A DNA stretch of 64,000 bases from Qipengyuania xiapuensis. Its GTDB lineage: Bacteria > Pseudomonadota > Alphaproteobacteria > Sphingomonadales > Sphingomonadaceae. The DNA is taken from NCBI RefSeq assembly GCF_019711395.1, contig NZ_JAIGNL010000001.1:1-64000 (forward strand), in the 5' to 3' direction. Below the pieces are notes generated by a model. That model made no database searches and was not told the DNA's origin. It saw only the letters and a program-made list of their open reading frames with translations. This document shows, in pieces, positions 7,470 through 16,873 of the stretch (its first letter is position 1; each line of letters starts with the position of its first letter). The position numbers and the translations under genes are program-made.

Positions 7470-8318
7470 TTACTTCTTGGGCTTAACGGCAGCCCAGATC
7501 TGCTTCTTCGACATGTAAGCGAGGATCGTTGCGAAAAGCAGGAAGATCATCACCGGCCAGCCGGTCTGCTTGCGCTTGATCATGCTCGGTTCGGCAGTCC
7601 ACGCGAGGAACGCTGCGACGTCCGTGCTCATCTGCTCGATCGTTGCCTCGGTACCGTCGTCATAGGTCACCTGTCCGTCCGTCGTGAGCGGCGGTGCCAT
7701 GGCGAGGTTGAGGTTCGGGAAGTAGGAGTTGTGATACAGGCCCGGACCCGGTGCCGCCTCGGGGTACTCGGCCAGCAGTTCGGCGGAGGGTTCCTGGTAG
7801 CCGGTAAGCAGCGAAGCGACGTAGTTCACGCCATCCCCGCGCGCCTTGGTCATCAGCGAGAGATCCGGCGGGATCGCGTTGTTGTTGGCCGCGGCAGCCG
7901 CGACATTGTTCGGATAGGGCGACGGGAAATAATCCGTCGGCAAGCCGGGACGCATGGTCGCTTCGCCGGTGTTCGGGTCGATGCCCGGAACCTGCTTGGC
8001 AGCGGCATAGGCCTTCACCTGTGCTTCGGAGTAACCGAGCTGTTCGAGATCGCGGAAGGCGACGAACTTGAGGCTGTGGCAGGCAGCGCAGACTTCGTCA
8101 TAGACCTTGAGGCCGCGCTGGAGCTGCTGCTGGTCCCACTTGCCGAAAGGACCGGAGAACGACCAGTCGTAGTCGTTCGGCTTTTCGTAGGGCGCGTGGG
8201 GAACCGGCTCTTCGGTCGCAAGCGCGATGACACCGACCACGAGGGCCCAGAGTGCCGCTACCGCGAACACGAGGCCGACTGCCATGGCTACGAGGCGGAC
8301 GCTGAGGAGTTTGAGCAT
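7470..8318 (-). CDS. petC: Cytochrome c1 of the bc1 complex
   Basis: 282 residues. It carries electrons from the Rieske protein to cytochrome c on the periplasmic face. An N-terminal membrane/signal segment is followed by the heme c site CAACHSLK, a Met ligand in the LNLAMAPPL segment, and a C-terminal anchor helix (WPVMIFLLFATILAYM) that ends in basic residues. It is the last gene of the petABC operon, 24 bases after petB, and is followed by an intrinsic terminator. Length and motif order fit the alphaproteobacterial/mitochondrial type. Confidence 0.95.
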   Translation of the reverse strand: MLKLLSVRLVAMAVGLVFAVAALWALVVGVIALATEEPVPHAPYEKPNDYDWSFSGPFGKWDQQQLQRGLKVYDEVCAACHSLKFVAFRDLEQLGYSEAQVKAYAAAKQVPGIDPNTGEATMRPGLPTDYFPSPYPNNVAAAAANNNAIPPDLSLMTKARGDGVNYVASLLTGYQEPSAELLAEYPEAAPGPGLYHNSYFPNLNLAMAPPLTTDGQVTYDDGTEATIEQMSTDVAAFLAWTAEPSMIKRKQTGWPVMIFLLFATILAYMSKKQIWAAVKPKK

Positions 8319-8342
8319 GACCTTGTATCTTTCTCGTATCTC

Positions 8343-9638
8343 TTAAACGGCCGGCGCGGTGTTCTCGCCCTTCACCATCGTCTTGTCCGAGCCGAGGACG
8401 GCTTCGGTGATGGAGTAAGGCAGGGGTTCAGGCTTTTCCACGCTGCTGACGATCGGCAGGATCACCAGGAAGTGGATGAAGTAGTAGGCCGTCGCGATCT
8501 GGCTGAGGATCACGTAGGGCTCTTCGGCAGGTGCGCCGCCGCAAATGAACAGGACGATCATCGCGGGGATCAGGCCGAACCAGAAGAACTTGCGGAACAG
8601 CGGACGGTAGTGGCCGCTGCGCACCGGCGACTTGTCGAGCCAGGGCAGGAAGAACCACAGCAGGATCGATGCAAACATCGCCAGCACGCCCATCAGCTTC
8701 GCGGGAACGAAGAAGAAGTCGACGGTGAAGGCGCGCAGGATCGCGTAGAACGGCCAGAAGTACCATTCCGGAACGATGTGCGCCGGGGTCGAGAGCGGGT
8801 TCGCTTCGATGTAGTTGTCCGGGTGGCCGAGCGCGTTGGGCAGGAAAAAGACCAGCGCGAAGTAAGCCAGCAGGGCGATGCCGAGGCCGAAGCCGTCCTT
8901 CGCCGTGTAATACGGGTGGAAGGGGACGGTGTCGCTTTCGCTCTTCACTTCCACACCCGTCGGGTTCGACGAACCCGGGATGTGCAGCGCCCAGATGTGC
9001 AGGATCACGACACCGGCAATCACGAAGGGCAGCAGGAAGTGGAGGCTGAAGAAGCGGTTCAGTGCGGCGTTGTCGGGGGCGAAGCCGCCGAGCAGCCATA
9101 CCTGGATCGGCTCGCCGACGATCGGGATTGCGCCGAACAGGCCGGTGATGACCTTCGCGCCCCAGAAGCTCATCTGGCCCCAGGGAAGCACGTAACCCAT
9201 GAAGGCGGTAGCCATCATGAGCAGGAAGATCACGACGCCGAGCAGCCAGATCATCTCGCGCGGAGCCTTATACGAAGAGTAGAAGAGGCCGCGGAAGATG
9301 TGGAGGTAGACAACGATGAAGAAGAAGCTTGCGCCGTTGGCGTGGGCATAGCGCATCAGCCAGCCCCAGTTGACGTCGCGCATGATGTGCTCGGTCGTGG
9401 CGAAGGCGACCTGCGCGTTCGCTGCATAATGCATGGCGAGCACGACGCCGGTGACGATCTGCACGACGAGGAAGAATCCGGCGAGGACGCCGAAATTCCA
9501 GAAGTACGAAAGGTTGCGCGGAACCGGATAACCTGCGCCGACGGCGTTATAGACGAGGCGCGGAAGCGGCAATTTCTCGTCGAGGAACTTCGTCAGACCG
9601 TTCTTCGGTTCGTACTGGCGTGCCCAGGGAAAGCTCAT
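8343..9638 (-). CDS. petB: Cytochrome b of the bc1 complex
   Basis: 431 residues, eight expected membrane helices. It holds hemes bL and bH and the Qo/Qi quinone sites. Four histidine ligands lie in the segments [34 protein letters not shown] and [12 protein letters not shown], and the Qo-site PEWY motif is present in [14 protein letters not shown]. It sits 23 bases after petA and 24 before petC on the minus strand. The full-length form (not split b6/subunit IV) is typical of Proteobacteria. Confidence 0.96.
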   Translation of the reverse strand: MSFPWARQYEPKNGLTKFLDEKLPLPRLVYNAVGAGYPVPRNLSYFWNFGVLAGFFLVVQIVTGVVLAMHYAANAQVAFATTEHIMRDVNWGWLMRYAHANGASFFFIVVYLHIFRGLFYSSYKAPREMIWLLGVVIFLLMMATAFMGYVLPWGQMSFWGAKVITGLFGAIPIVGEPIQVWLLGGFAPDNAALNRFFSLHFLLPFVIAGVVILHIWALHIPGSSNPTGVEVKSESDTVPFHPYYTAKDGFGLGIALLAYFALVFFLPNALGHPDNYIEANPLSTPAHIVPEWYFWPFYAILRAFTVDFFFVPAKLMGVLAMFASILLWFFLPWLDKSPVRSGHYRPLFRKFFWFGLIPAMIVLFICGGAPAEEPYVILSQIATAYYFIHFLVILPIVSSVEKPEPLPYSITEAVLGSDKTMVKGENTAPAV

Positions 9639-9661
9639 GTCTCTGTCTCTCGTCTTCTAAC

Positions 9662-10234
9662 TCAGCCGACCTGGATGACGGTGTCCGAGGTGAACTCGTA
9701 TTCCGGCACTTCGAGGTTGGTGGGCGCAGGGCCTTTGCGGATGCGTCCTGCGGTATCGTAGTGCGAACCGTGGCAGGGGCAGAAATAGCCGCCGAATTCG
9801 CCCTTCACTTCGCCTTCTGCAGCGCCCAGCGGCACGCAGCCGAGGTGGGTGCAGACGCCCATGGTGACGAGGATGTCCTCGTGGCCTTCCTTGGTGCGGT
9901 CGGCGAGGCTCTGCGGGTCGCGCAGCGAACCGGTGGCGGTTGCGTTGGCAGCTTCGATTTCGGCCGGCGTCAGGCGCTTGACGAAAAGCGGCTGCTTGCG
10001 GAACACGGCCTTGATGGCCTGGCCCGGCTCGATCGACGAGATGTCGACTTCGGTCGAACTCGCTGCGAGCACGTCCTTCGAGGGCGCCATCTGGCTCACC
10101 AGCGGATAGACCACGGCGAGACCGCCGATGCCTGCCGCACTAACGGCTGCGATGTCGAGGAAGTCGCGGCGACGAACGCCGTCTTCGCCCGCGGTGGGTG
10201 TTTCGGGATTAGCGGTTGCAGTCGTGTCTGCCAT
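9662..10234 (-). CDS. petA: Rieske iron-sulfur subunit of the bc1 complex
   Basis: 190 residues. A twin-arginine-type start (RRRDFLDIAAVSAAG) precedes a single membrane anchor and a Rieske [2Fe-2S] domain with the two ligand loops CTHLGC and CPCHGSHYD. It takes electrons from ubiquinol at the Qo site and passes them to cytochrome c1. It is the first gene of petABC; the 230 bases upstream, shared with the YfiH-type gene end, must hold the promoter, but I cannot place the boxes confidently. Confidence 0.96.
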   Translation of the reverse strand: MADTTATANPETPTAGEDGVRRRDFLDIAAVSAAGIGGLAVVYPLVSQMAPSKDVLAASSTEVDISSIEPGQAIKAVFRKQPLFVKRLTPAEIEAANATATGSLRDPQSLADRTKEGHEDILVTMGVCTHLGCVPLGAAEGEVKGEFGGYFCPCHGSHYDTAGRIRKGPAPTNLEVPEYEFTSDTVIQVG

Positions 10235-10464
10235 CAGCGCCTTGCCTTGCCTGCCTTGCGTTCCGCGCCGGATGGCGCAGGTAAAATGTTGCGATCCAGT
10301 TTCCGGTCCTTGCCGGAGGGCTGCGCCGAAAAAATTTGCGCGGAAGCCCCCGTTGGTTCCGGTTTGGTCGCGCCTCTAGCCGCTATGCGACCCCTTGCCA
10401 ACCGCCATTTTGGCAACAGATGTGCCTCGTCGCGCAATGCCGCGTGGCAATTACTGGCCCAGCG
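10235..10464. other. Intergenic region upstream of petABC
   Basis: 230 bases between the end of the YfiH-type gene and petA, both on the minus strand. It contains short CCTTGC repeats near 10244-10260, an A-rich patch at 10326-10335 and a TTGCCAAC...TTGGCAAC inverted pair around 10395-10420. I find no convincing gene, RNA or terminator. Confidence 0.5.
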
Positions 10465-11124
10465 CTACGGCAAGGCGATGGCGCTGACCTGCCGGCCTTC
10501 GGTCGGCTCCGCGCGATGGGTCGCGCGGCGGTAGGAGTGAAAGCGGGTTTCATCGGCATAGGTGTCGAGACCGATATCGGTGATTCGCCCCACCCCCGCC
10601 TCGCGCAGACGGTGCGCTGCGTAGGCGGGAAGGTCGAATTGGAGATGCCCTTCGCGTCCCGGCAAGAAGAACCGCTCGTCGGCTTCCTGGAATTGGTCAC
10701 GAAATGCGCAGTCCACCTCGTAGCTTGCCTGCGCGATAGTCGGTCCGATCACCGCGACGATGGCCTCGCGCCGCGCCCCGAGCTGCTCCATTGCGCGCAC
10801 GGTGTTCTCGAGCACGCCGCCATGGGCTCCGCGCCAGCCGGCATGCGCCGCGCCCACCACGCCTGCTTCGCTGTCCGCAAGCAGCACCGGCGCACAGTCG
10901 GCAGTCACGATGCCGAGCACGATACCGCGCCGGTCCGTCACCATCGCATCGGCCCGCGCCAGCGCGCTGCCCGCCTCGCTCACGGTCACGACATCGGCCG
11001 AATGCACCTGCTGGAGCATGGCGAGCTCTCCGCCCGGCAGGATATCGGCCGCCCCCAGCCCCTCGCGTGTCGAAAAGCCGTGCGGCACGCCTTCAAGCGC
11101 CGGGTCGGTCAGCACATCAGCCAA
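10465..11124 (-). CDS. YfiH/DUF152-family laccase-domain protein
   Basis: About 219 residues from TTG at 11124 (GTG at 11115 is the alternative; both overlap or abut the pepN stop at 11117). Longer in-frame extension to 11196 lies wholly inside pepN and is unlikely. Family hallmarks are QQVHSADVV, VTADCAPVLLAD and the metal-site region AHAGWRGAHGGVLENTV. YfiH-type proteins bind Zn or Cu and have been linked to purine nucleoside phosphorylase, laccase and peptidoglycan-editing activities, so the exact role is open. Likely coupled to pepN. Confidence 0.85.
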   Translation of the reverse strand: MADVLTDPALEGVPHGFSTREGLGAADILPGGELAMLQQVHSADVVTVSEAGSALARADAMVTDRRGIVLGIVTADCAPVLLADSEAGVVGAAHAGWRGAHGGVLENTVRAMEQLGARREAIVAVIGPTIAQASYEVDCAFRDQFQEADERFFLPGREGHLQFDLPAYAAHRLREAGVGRITDIGLDTYADETRFHSYRRATHRAEPTEGRQVSAIALP

Positions 11125-13768
11125 GCGAGCGCGAGACCTGTTCGAACGTGTCGCGCGACAGCTTCGGGGCAGCCGCGATGCGTTCCAGCTGTTCACGCAT
11201 CAATGCGCTGCGGCCCGGTTCGAGTTTCCGCCAGCGGCCCAGCGCCGGCACGAAGCGCGCAGCGGTCTGGGCGTTAATCGGATCGAGTTCGAGAATGAGG
11301 TCAGCGATCAGCTTGTAACCCTCGCCCGAAGCGGCATGGAAGCCGTGCGGGTTCGCGGCGAACGCCATGTAGAGCGAGCGTACGCGGTTGGGGTTCTTCA
11401 TCGTGAAGTCCTCGTGATCGGCGAGCGCCTTCACATGTTCGAGAACCTTGGGGTGGAGCGACATCGCCTGCAGCGAGAACCACTTGTCGATGACCAGCGC
11501 ATTGCCGCGGTAGCGGTTGTAGAAATCGATCAGGGCGTTGGTGCGCTCGGCGCTGTCGATGCCGGTGAGCACCATCAGCGCACCCTGCCGGTCGGTCATG
11601 TTGTCCGCGTTCTCGTACTGGTGCGCGGCGAGCTCGGCGGCCTTCTGCGGGTCGTGCGCCGCGGCGTAGACGAGGATCAGCGTCTTCAGCTTGCGTGCAC
11701 CCTTCGCTTCCGCCGAATGCGAGAAGGGAAGTTCGGCCGCGCGGTCGTAGAGTGCGTGCAGCTCGTCCTGCAGCTCGCCCGCGATCGCGGCCTTGAGCGC
11801 CTCGCGCTCTTCATGGATACGACCCGGGTCCGCTTCGCTCATCTGCTCGGCGAGATAGGTCTGGCTGGGCATCGACATCAGCTCGCCGCGCATGAGATCG
11901 TCGAGCCCCTCGTCCTCGATCACGGCGCGCATGGCACCGACGATATCCTTGCGGCCGGCCGCGCGGTCCTCCTCACCGAGTTCGCCCTTGCTGGCCGCGA
12001 CGAGGTGGCCGACCATCAGGTCCTGCATCGCCTCGTAGCGGGCAAAGGGATCATCGTCCTTCGCGGCCAGGAACACCAGTTCGTCACGCGCGATCTCGCG
12101 CTGGATCGTCACCGGTGCCGAAAAGCCGCGATTGATCGACAGCACCGGCTTTTGCGCGAAACCGCCGAAGCGGAACGTGTCGCTCGCCTTGTCGAGCACG
12201 ATCAGCTGCTCGCCCGAATGCGTGCCCTTCTCGCGATCGAACAGCGCGATCTTCAGGGGGATCGGCATGGGCTTCTTCTCGTCCTGCCCCGGCGTTGTAG
12301 GGACCAGCTGCGAGAGTTTGAGCACTGCCTCGTCGCCCTCGTGGCCGAACTCGACGCTCACCTTCGGCGTACCCGCCTGCGAATACCACAGGCGGAACTG
12401 GGTCAGGTCGAGGCCAGCGCCATCTTCGATCGATTTGACGAAATCCTCGCATGTCGCGGCTTCGCCATCGTGACGGTCGAAATAGGTGTCGGTGCCTTTC
12501 CTGAAGGCCTCCTCGCCCGCCATGGTGCGCATCATGCGGATGACTTCGGCGCCCTTGTTGTAGACAGTGGCCGTGTAGAAGTTGCTGATCTCGCGGTAGC
12601 TGTCGGGCCGGATCGGATGCGCGAGCGGTCCCGAATCCTCGGGGAACTGCGCACCGCGCAGCACGCGCACGTCCTCGATCCGCTTGACCGGCTCGGACCC
12701 CATGTCCTGGCTGAAGAGCTGGTCGCGCAGCACCGTGAAGCCTTCCTTCAGGCTCAGCTGGAACCAGTCGCGGCAGGTGATGCGGTTGCCCGACCAGTTG
12801 TGGAAGTACTCGTGGCCGATCACGCCCTCGACCCCGTCATAATCGCCATCGGTGGCGGTTTCCGGGTCGGCGAGGACGTATTTGGTGTTGAAGACGTTGA
12901 GGCCCTTGTTCTCCATCGCGCCCATGTTGAAATCGCTGACGGCGACGATGTTGAACAGGTCGAGATCGTATTCGCGCCCGAAGGCTTCCTCGTCCCATTC
13001 CATCGAGCGCTTGAGGCTTTCCATGGCATGCTCGGTCCGTTCGAGATCGCCTTCGCGCACCCAGACGTTCAGCTCGACCTCGCGCCCGTTCATGGTGGTG
13101 AAGCTGTCGGTCCGGGCGACCAGGTCGCCGGCGACCAGCGCAAAGAGATAGGAGGGCTTGGGCCACGGATCGTGCCACTCGGCCCAGTGGCTGTCGCCCT
13201 CCTCGCCGGTGGCGACCTTGTTGCCGTTGCACAGCAGGATCGGGAACTGGTCCTTCGGCCCGCTCATCCGCACCGTGTAGGTGGAAAGCACATCGGGCCG
13301 GTCGGGGAAGAAGGTGATCCGGCGAAAACCTTCGGCTTCGCATTGGGTGCAGAGCATGCCGGAGGAGGCGTAGAGGCCCATCAGCTGCGAATTGGCGCTG
13401 GGATCGATCTCGGTCTCGATCGAGATCTCGTGCGCGTCGTCGGACAGGGTGAGGACGAGATCGTCGCCATCCATCACGAAGCTCTGCGTCGGCTCGCCAT
13501 CGACCTTGACGCTGGTCGGCTTGATCCCGTCACCGTCGAGCCGGATCGTGGGCGAGCGCGCAGCCTTGTTGTTGTGCACCACGGTCAGCGTGGAGCGAAC
13601 GCGCGTGCTCTCGAGGCCGAGCTCGAAGTCGAGCCGGGTCTCGGGCACCAGCCAGGGGAAAGGTGTGTAGTCCTCGCGGCGGATGACCGGCGGATCCTTC
13701 GGCTCGACGGCGGCATCGGCCATTTCGATGTTGCCGTCGGGCGTGGCGGGCGTGCGAGCGATATCCAT
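11117..13768 (-). CDS. pepN: Aminopeptidase N (M1 family)
   Basis: 883 residues, matching the usual PepN length. The exopeptidase motif GAMENKGLNVFN and the zinc site HEYFHNW, with the third ligand Glu in SLKEGFTVLRDQ, define an active M1 peptidase that trims N-terminal residues from peptides in the cytoplasm. I chose ATG 13768 (MDIARTPATPDG); the frame stays open further upstream but would run under the divergent epimerase-like gene and exceed family length. The antisense strand carries a very long open frame that I regard as a shadow of the GC-rich codon pattern. Confidence 0.95.
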   Translation of the reverse strand: MDIARTPATPDGNIEMADAAVEPKDPPVIRREDYTPFPWLVPETRLDFELGLESTRVRSTLTVVHNNKAARSPTIRLDGDGIKPTSVKVDGEPTQSFVMDGDDLVLTLSDDAHEISIETEIDPSANSQLMGLYASSGMLCTQCEAEGFRRITFFPDRPDVLSTYTVRMSGPKDQFPILLCNGNKVATGEEGDSHWAEWHDPWPKPSYLFALVAGDLVARTDSFTTMNGREVELNVWVREGDLERTEHAMESLKRSMEWDEEAFGREYDLDLFNIVAVSDFNMGAMENKGLNVFNTKYVLADPETATDGDYDGVEGVIGHEYFHNWSGNRITCRDWFQLSLKEGFTVLRDQLFSQDMGSEPVKRIEDVRVLRGAQFPEDSGPLAHPIRPDSYREISNFYTATVYNKGAEVIRMMRTMAGEEAFRKGTDTYFDRHDGEAATCEDFVKSIEDGAGLDLTQFRLWYSQAGTPKVSVEFGHEGDEAVLKLSQLVPTTPGQDEKKPMPIPLKIALFDREKGTHSGEQLIVLDKASDTFRFGGFAQKPVLSINRGFSAPVTIQREIARDELVFLAAKDDDPFARYEAMQDLMVGHLVAASKGELGEEDRAAGRKDIVGAMRAVIEDEGLDDLMRGELMSMPSQTYLAEQMSEADPGRIHEEREALKAAIAGELQDELHALYDRAAELPFSHSAEAKGARKLKTLILVYAAAHDPQKAAELAAHQYENADNMTDRQGALMVLTGIDSAERTNALIDFYNRYRGNALVIDKWFSLQAMSLHPKVLEHVKALADHEDFTMKNPNRVRSLYMAFAANPHGFHAASGEGYKLIADLILELDPINAQTAARFVPALGRWRKLEPGRSALMREQLERIAAAPKLSRDTFEQVSRSLG

Positions 13769-13810
13769 GCTTTTCCTGTCAATTGCGGCTTCGTGAGCTA
13801 ATACGCTCCG

Positions 13811-14602
13811 ATGGCCCGATTGTTCATCTTCGGTCTCGGCTACACGGCGGGGCGTTTTGCGCAAGAGATGCGTGCGCGAGGCTGGCATGTCGATGCCACC
13901 GGAAGCGCCGGAAATGTAGAGTTTTCGGACCGCGGGGCAGTCGGGGAAGCGCTGGCCTCGGCAACGCATGTCCTGTCTTCCGTCCCGCCCGACCGCGAAA
14001 GCGGCCGCGACCCCGTCCTGCATGGTCACGGTGACAAGTTCGGCGAGCCGTGGCTCGGCTACCTCTCTTCCACCGGCGTCTATGGCGATGCGGCAGGCGC
14101 GTGGGTGGACGAGCACTCGCCCACCGGCGGGGGCCGGCGCACTGCCCGAAGCGAAGCGGATTCCGGCTGGCTCGAGCTCGGCGCACGGGTCTTCCGCCTG
14201 CCGGGCATCTACGGGCCGGGCCGCAGCATTTTCGAGCGGCTCGAGGCGGGCAAGGCGCACCGGATCGACCTGCCGGGGCAGGTGTTCAGCCGCGTCCATG
14301 TCGACGATCTCGTTGCGGGCGTCGTTGCGGCTATCGAGAGCGGCGCTCCGGCAGGCGCCTACAATCTCGCCGACGATCTACCGACCAGCCAGAATGCGGT
14401 AGTCGAGGAAGCGGCCCGCCTCCTCGGCATCGATCCACCGCCCCTCCAGACGATCGAGGAGGCCGATCTCTCGCCCATGGCGCGCGGCTTCTATGCGGAG
14501 AACCGGAGGGTGGCGAACGGAAAGGCGAAACGCGTTCTCGGCTGGGAGCCTCGGTACCCCACCTATCGCGAAGGCCTCGCTGCGATCAGGGCTCAGGCGT
14601 AG
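13811..14602 (+). CDS. NAD(P)-dependent epimerase/reductase-like protein (YeeZ type)
   Basis: 263 residues. A Rossmann start FIFGLGYTAGRFAQEM with a GxGYxxG pattern is followed by YLSSTGVYGD and FRLPGIYGPGRS, the signatures of the extended-SDR YeeZ/YbjT-like group. The usual YxxxK catalytic pair is not obvious, since the region after GVYGD reads GAWVDE. It may be an atypical reductase or a non-catalytic NAD-binding protein. It is divergent from pepN (42 bases) and its last 17 bases overlap the convergent DMT transporter gene. Confidence 0.8.
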   Translation: MARLFIFGLGYTAGRFAQEMRARGWHVDATGSAGNVEFSDRGAVGEALASATHVLSSVPPDRESGRDPVLHGHGDKFGEPWLGYLSSTGVYGDAAGAWVDEHSPTGGGRRTARSEADSGWLELGARVFRLPGIYGPGRSIFERLEAGKAHRIDLPGQVFSRVHVDDLVAGVVAAIESGAPAGAYNLADDLPTSQNAVVEEAARLLGIDPPPLQTIEEADLSPMARGFYAENRRVANGKAKRVLGWEPRYPTYREGLAAIRAQA

Positions 14603-15530
14603 CGCGCCTCGGCGGCGGAGCTGCGCGGCCGCGCATCGCCACCACCATGCCCGCCAGCGTGATCGCCGCGCCTGCGGCCGGCAGTGGCCCCCAGACGAAC
14701 CCCTCGAAGAGGGTCGAGAGCACCATAGCGACGATCGGAACGATCACCGAGCTGTAGGCCGCCGTTCCCGCCCCGACCTTGCGAACCAGCCCGTAGTATA
14801 GCGGGAAGGTGATCACCGACCCGGCGAGGCCGAGATAAAGGATGCCGAGCGCGTACTCGGGCCGCGAATCGAATTGCGGCGGCCCCTGGGTAGCGAGAGC
14901 GAAGCCCGTATTGAGCAAGACGCCCACCACCATCGACCATGCGAGCAGGGTGAGCAGCGGCTGGCGTTTCGCGCCATCCATCGCCTGCACGATATTGGCC
15001 GCGCTCGCAGAGAGGATGCCGCCCACGGTCAGCGCGGCGCCGGTCAGCACCTCGCCCAGCGTCGCCGGCGAGGCGCGGTACTCCTGGGCAAAGAGCATCG
15101 CGACCCCGATCGCCGCGATCGAGGAGCCGAGCACGAATTCGCGCCTGATCGGCTGGCCGAGCACGATCCGCCCGAGCACCGCATTGGGCACGACCAGCAG
15201 CGCGAACATCACTGCGACGAGGCCCGAGGTAATGAACTTCTCGGCATTGTATACGAAGCTGAAATTGAGCGAGAACTGGAACAGGCCGAGCGCCAGCGCC
15301 CAGCGCCAGCCTTCGCGCGGCAGGCCGAGCGGCTCGCCGCGCAGCTTCGCCAACACGAACATGCCGAGCGCGGCCACAATGAAGCGCCAGGTGATCGACC
15401 AGCTCGGCGGGACGGAGGATATCTGGTCGCGGATGACCAGCCAGGTGCCGCCCCAGATGAGGCTCACCAGCAGGAAGGCGGCAAGGTTTCTCGGAGCAAG
15501 CAGGCTTTCCCCGCCGGTCTGCGCGCTCAT
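14586..15530 (-). CDS. DMT-superfamily (EamA) transporter
   Basis: 314 residues, ten predicted membrane helices in two EamA repeats; the first opens FLLVSLIWGGTWLVIRDQ. Such proteins usually export amino acids or other metabolites; the substrate is unknown. ATG 15530 (MSAQTGG) overlaps the threonine aldolase stop by 4 bases (ATGA), giving a clear start. It is cotranscribed with the aldolase, so threonine, glycine or a related amino acid is a plausible but unproven substrate. Confidence 0.85.
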   Translation of the reverse strand: MSAQTGGESLLAPRNLAAFLLVSLIWGGTWLVIRDQISSVPPSWSITWRFIVAALGMFVLAKLRGEPLGLPREGWRWALALGLFQFSLNFSFVYNAEKFITSGLVAVMFALLVVPNAVLGRIVLGQPIRREFVLGSSIAAIGVAMLFAQEYRASPATLGEVLTGAALTVGGILSASAANIVQAMDGAKRQPLLTLLAWSMVVGVLLNTGFALATQGPPQFDSRPEYALGILYLGLAGSVITFPLYYGLVRKVGAGTAAYSSVIVPIVAMVLSTLFEGFVWGPLPAAGAAITLAGMVVAMRGRAAPPPRRATPEP

Positions 15531-16534
15531 AGGCCCGCAATCGCCTTGGCGAGCGCGCGCGCATCTTCCTCGCGCGTGTTCCACGAGGTGACGAAGCGCG
15601 CCGCGTCATAGCCCCAGTCGTAGAAACCGAAGCCCTGTTGGCGCAGCGCCTCGCGTTCTTCAGGGGTGCAGCGCACGAACACCTCGTTGGCCTCTACCGG
15701 ATGCATCAGCCGGTCCGCGCAGGCTCCGCCGATCTCGGCCGCGGCTGCATTGGCCGAACGCGCATTCTCGAGCCAGAGGTCACCGTCGAGCATGGCGTGG
15801 ACCTGCGCAGCGAGGTATCGGCCCTTGCTCTGCAAATGGCCGGCACGCTTGCGGCGATAGAGCGCGACATCGGCAAGAGCCGTATCGAAGAAGACGATCG
15901 CCTCCGCGCTCATGCCGCCGTTCTTCACGAAGCCGAAGCTCAGCGCATCGACCGCGCCCGCCACTTCGCCTGCCGGAAGATCGAGGAATGCCGCCGCATT
16001 GCCGAACCGCGCACCATCCATGTGCAATGACAGCCCGCGTTCGTCCGCCAGATCGCGGATCGCCGCGATCTCTTCGGGCCTGTAGGTCCGGCCGTACTCG
16101 CTTGCCTGCGTGATCGAGATGGCGTGAGGCTGCACCTGGTGCACATCGTCGCGGATCGGATCGAGGACTGCGCGGATCGCATCCGGCGTGAGTTTCGCCC
16201 CCTCGCCCGCCGCCAGCAAGAGCTTCGCACCGTGAAGGTAGAAGCCCGGCGCGCCGCATTCGTCCATCTCGATATGTGCTTCCTCATGACAGACCACGCC
16301 GCCGTGGGGCTGGACCATCGTCGCAAGGGCGAGGCAATTCGCCGCAGTACCGGTTGCCACCCAGAGCACCTTCGATTCCCTGCCGAAGAGTGAGGACATC
16401 TTCTCATCGAGCGAAATACTCAGTGCATCTCCGTCGTAGGGAGAATCGGGCGCGTCGGCGGCGCGCATCGCGTCCCACACGCGTGGGTGAACACTGGCGG
16501 CATTGTCTGACAGGAACTGCATCGGAACGCGCAT
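15527..16534 (-). CDS. ltaE: Low-specificity L-threonine aldolase
   Basis: 335 residues, fold-type I PLP enzyme of the beta-eliminating-lyase/threonine aldolase family. It cleaves L-threonine or allo-threonine to glycine and acetaldehyde. Landmarks are the N-terminal FLSDNAASVHP, CHEEAHIEMDECGAP, SLHMDGARFGNAAAF and the PLP lysine in LSFGFVKNGG. Start at ATG 16534 (MRVPMQFL) or 16522 (MQFL); a longer in-frame extension to 16732 would overlap the divergent acetyltransferase gene. It is coupled with the DMT transporter gene. Confidence 0.88.
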   Translation of the reverse strand: MRVPMQFLSDNAASVHPRVWDAMRAADAPDSPYDGDALSISLDEKMSSLFGRESKVLWVATGTAANCLALATMVQPHGGVVCHEEAHIEMDECGAPGFYLHGAKLLLAAGEGAKLTPDAIRAVLDPIRDDVHQVQPHAISITQASEYGRTYRPEEIAAIRDLADERGLSLHMDGARFGNAAAFLDLPAGEVAGAVDALSFGFVKNGGMSAEAIVFFDTALADVALYRRKRAGHLQSKGRYLAAQVHAMLDGDLWLENARSANAAAAEIGGACADRLMHPVEANEVFVRCTPEEREALRQQGFGFYDWGYDAARFVTSWNTREEDARALAKAIAGL

Positions 16535-16576
16535 AGCGCCAGCTGCGTTGGTTGCACAGCAAGGAAAGATAACGAC

Positions 16577-16873
16577 ATGGGTCACGCAGAAATCGAAATA
16601 GAACGTCGCGACAGGGTCACTCACGGTGATTATGTTGCGAAGCTGGATGCCGGTGACACTCCGGCCAAGCTGAGCTGGACCCAGCGCGACGATGTCCGCC
16701 ATGCCGAGCATACCTTCGTTCCGACCAGCCATCGCGGACGGGGCATCGCAGAAAAACTGGTCGAGGCACTGATCGAGGATGCCCGCTCAAACGGCTTCAA
16801 GATCGCGCCCGACTGCTCCTACGTCGAGCGCTATTTCGATCGCCACAAGGAGCTCGCCGACCTCAGGGCCTAG
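16577..16873 (+). CDS. Small GNAT-fold acetyltransferase-like protein
   Basis: 98 residues, the short COG2388/YjdJ type. The acetyl-CoA binding loop SHRGRGIAEKLVEALIEDA fits the R/QxxGxG/A pattern, and the end APDCSYVERYFDRH contains the conserved Cys-Ser-Tyr. These mini-GNATs have no well-established substrate. It is divergent from ltaE (42 bases) and its last 4 bases overlap the convergent PH-domain gene. Confidence 0.8.
   Translation: MGHAEIEIERRDRVTHGDYVAKLDAGDTPAKLSWTQRDDVRHAEHTFVPTSHRGRGIAEKLVEALIEDARSNGFKIAPDCSYVERYFDRHKELADLRA

Noticed and set aside
7731-9761. 676-residue open frame opposite petC/petB
   Set aside because: Antisense shadow of the cytochrome genes; no domain, low-complexity charged composition.
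10760-13801. 1013-residue open frame on the plus strand opposite pepN
   Set aside because: It is antisense to a gene with a complete M1 active site, has no recognisable domain and is His/Arg/Leu-rich in the way GC-rich antisense frames are.
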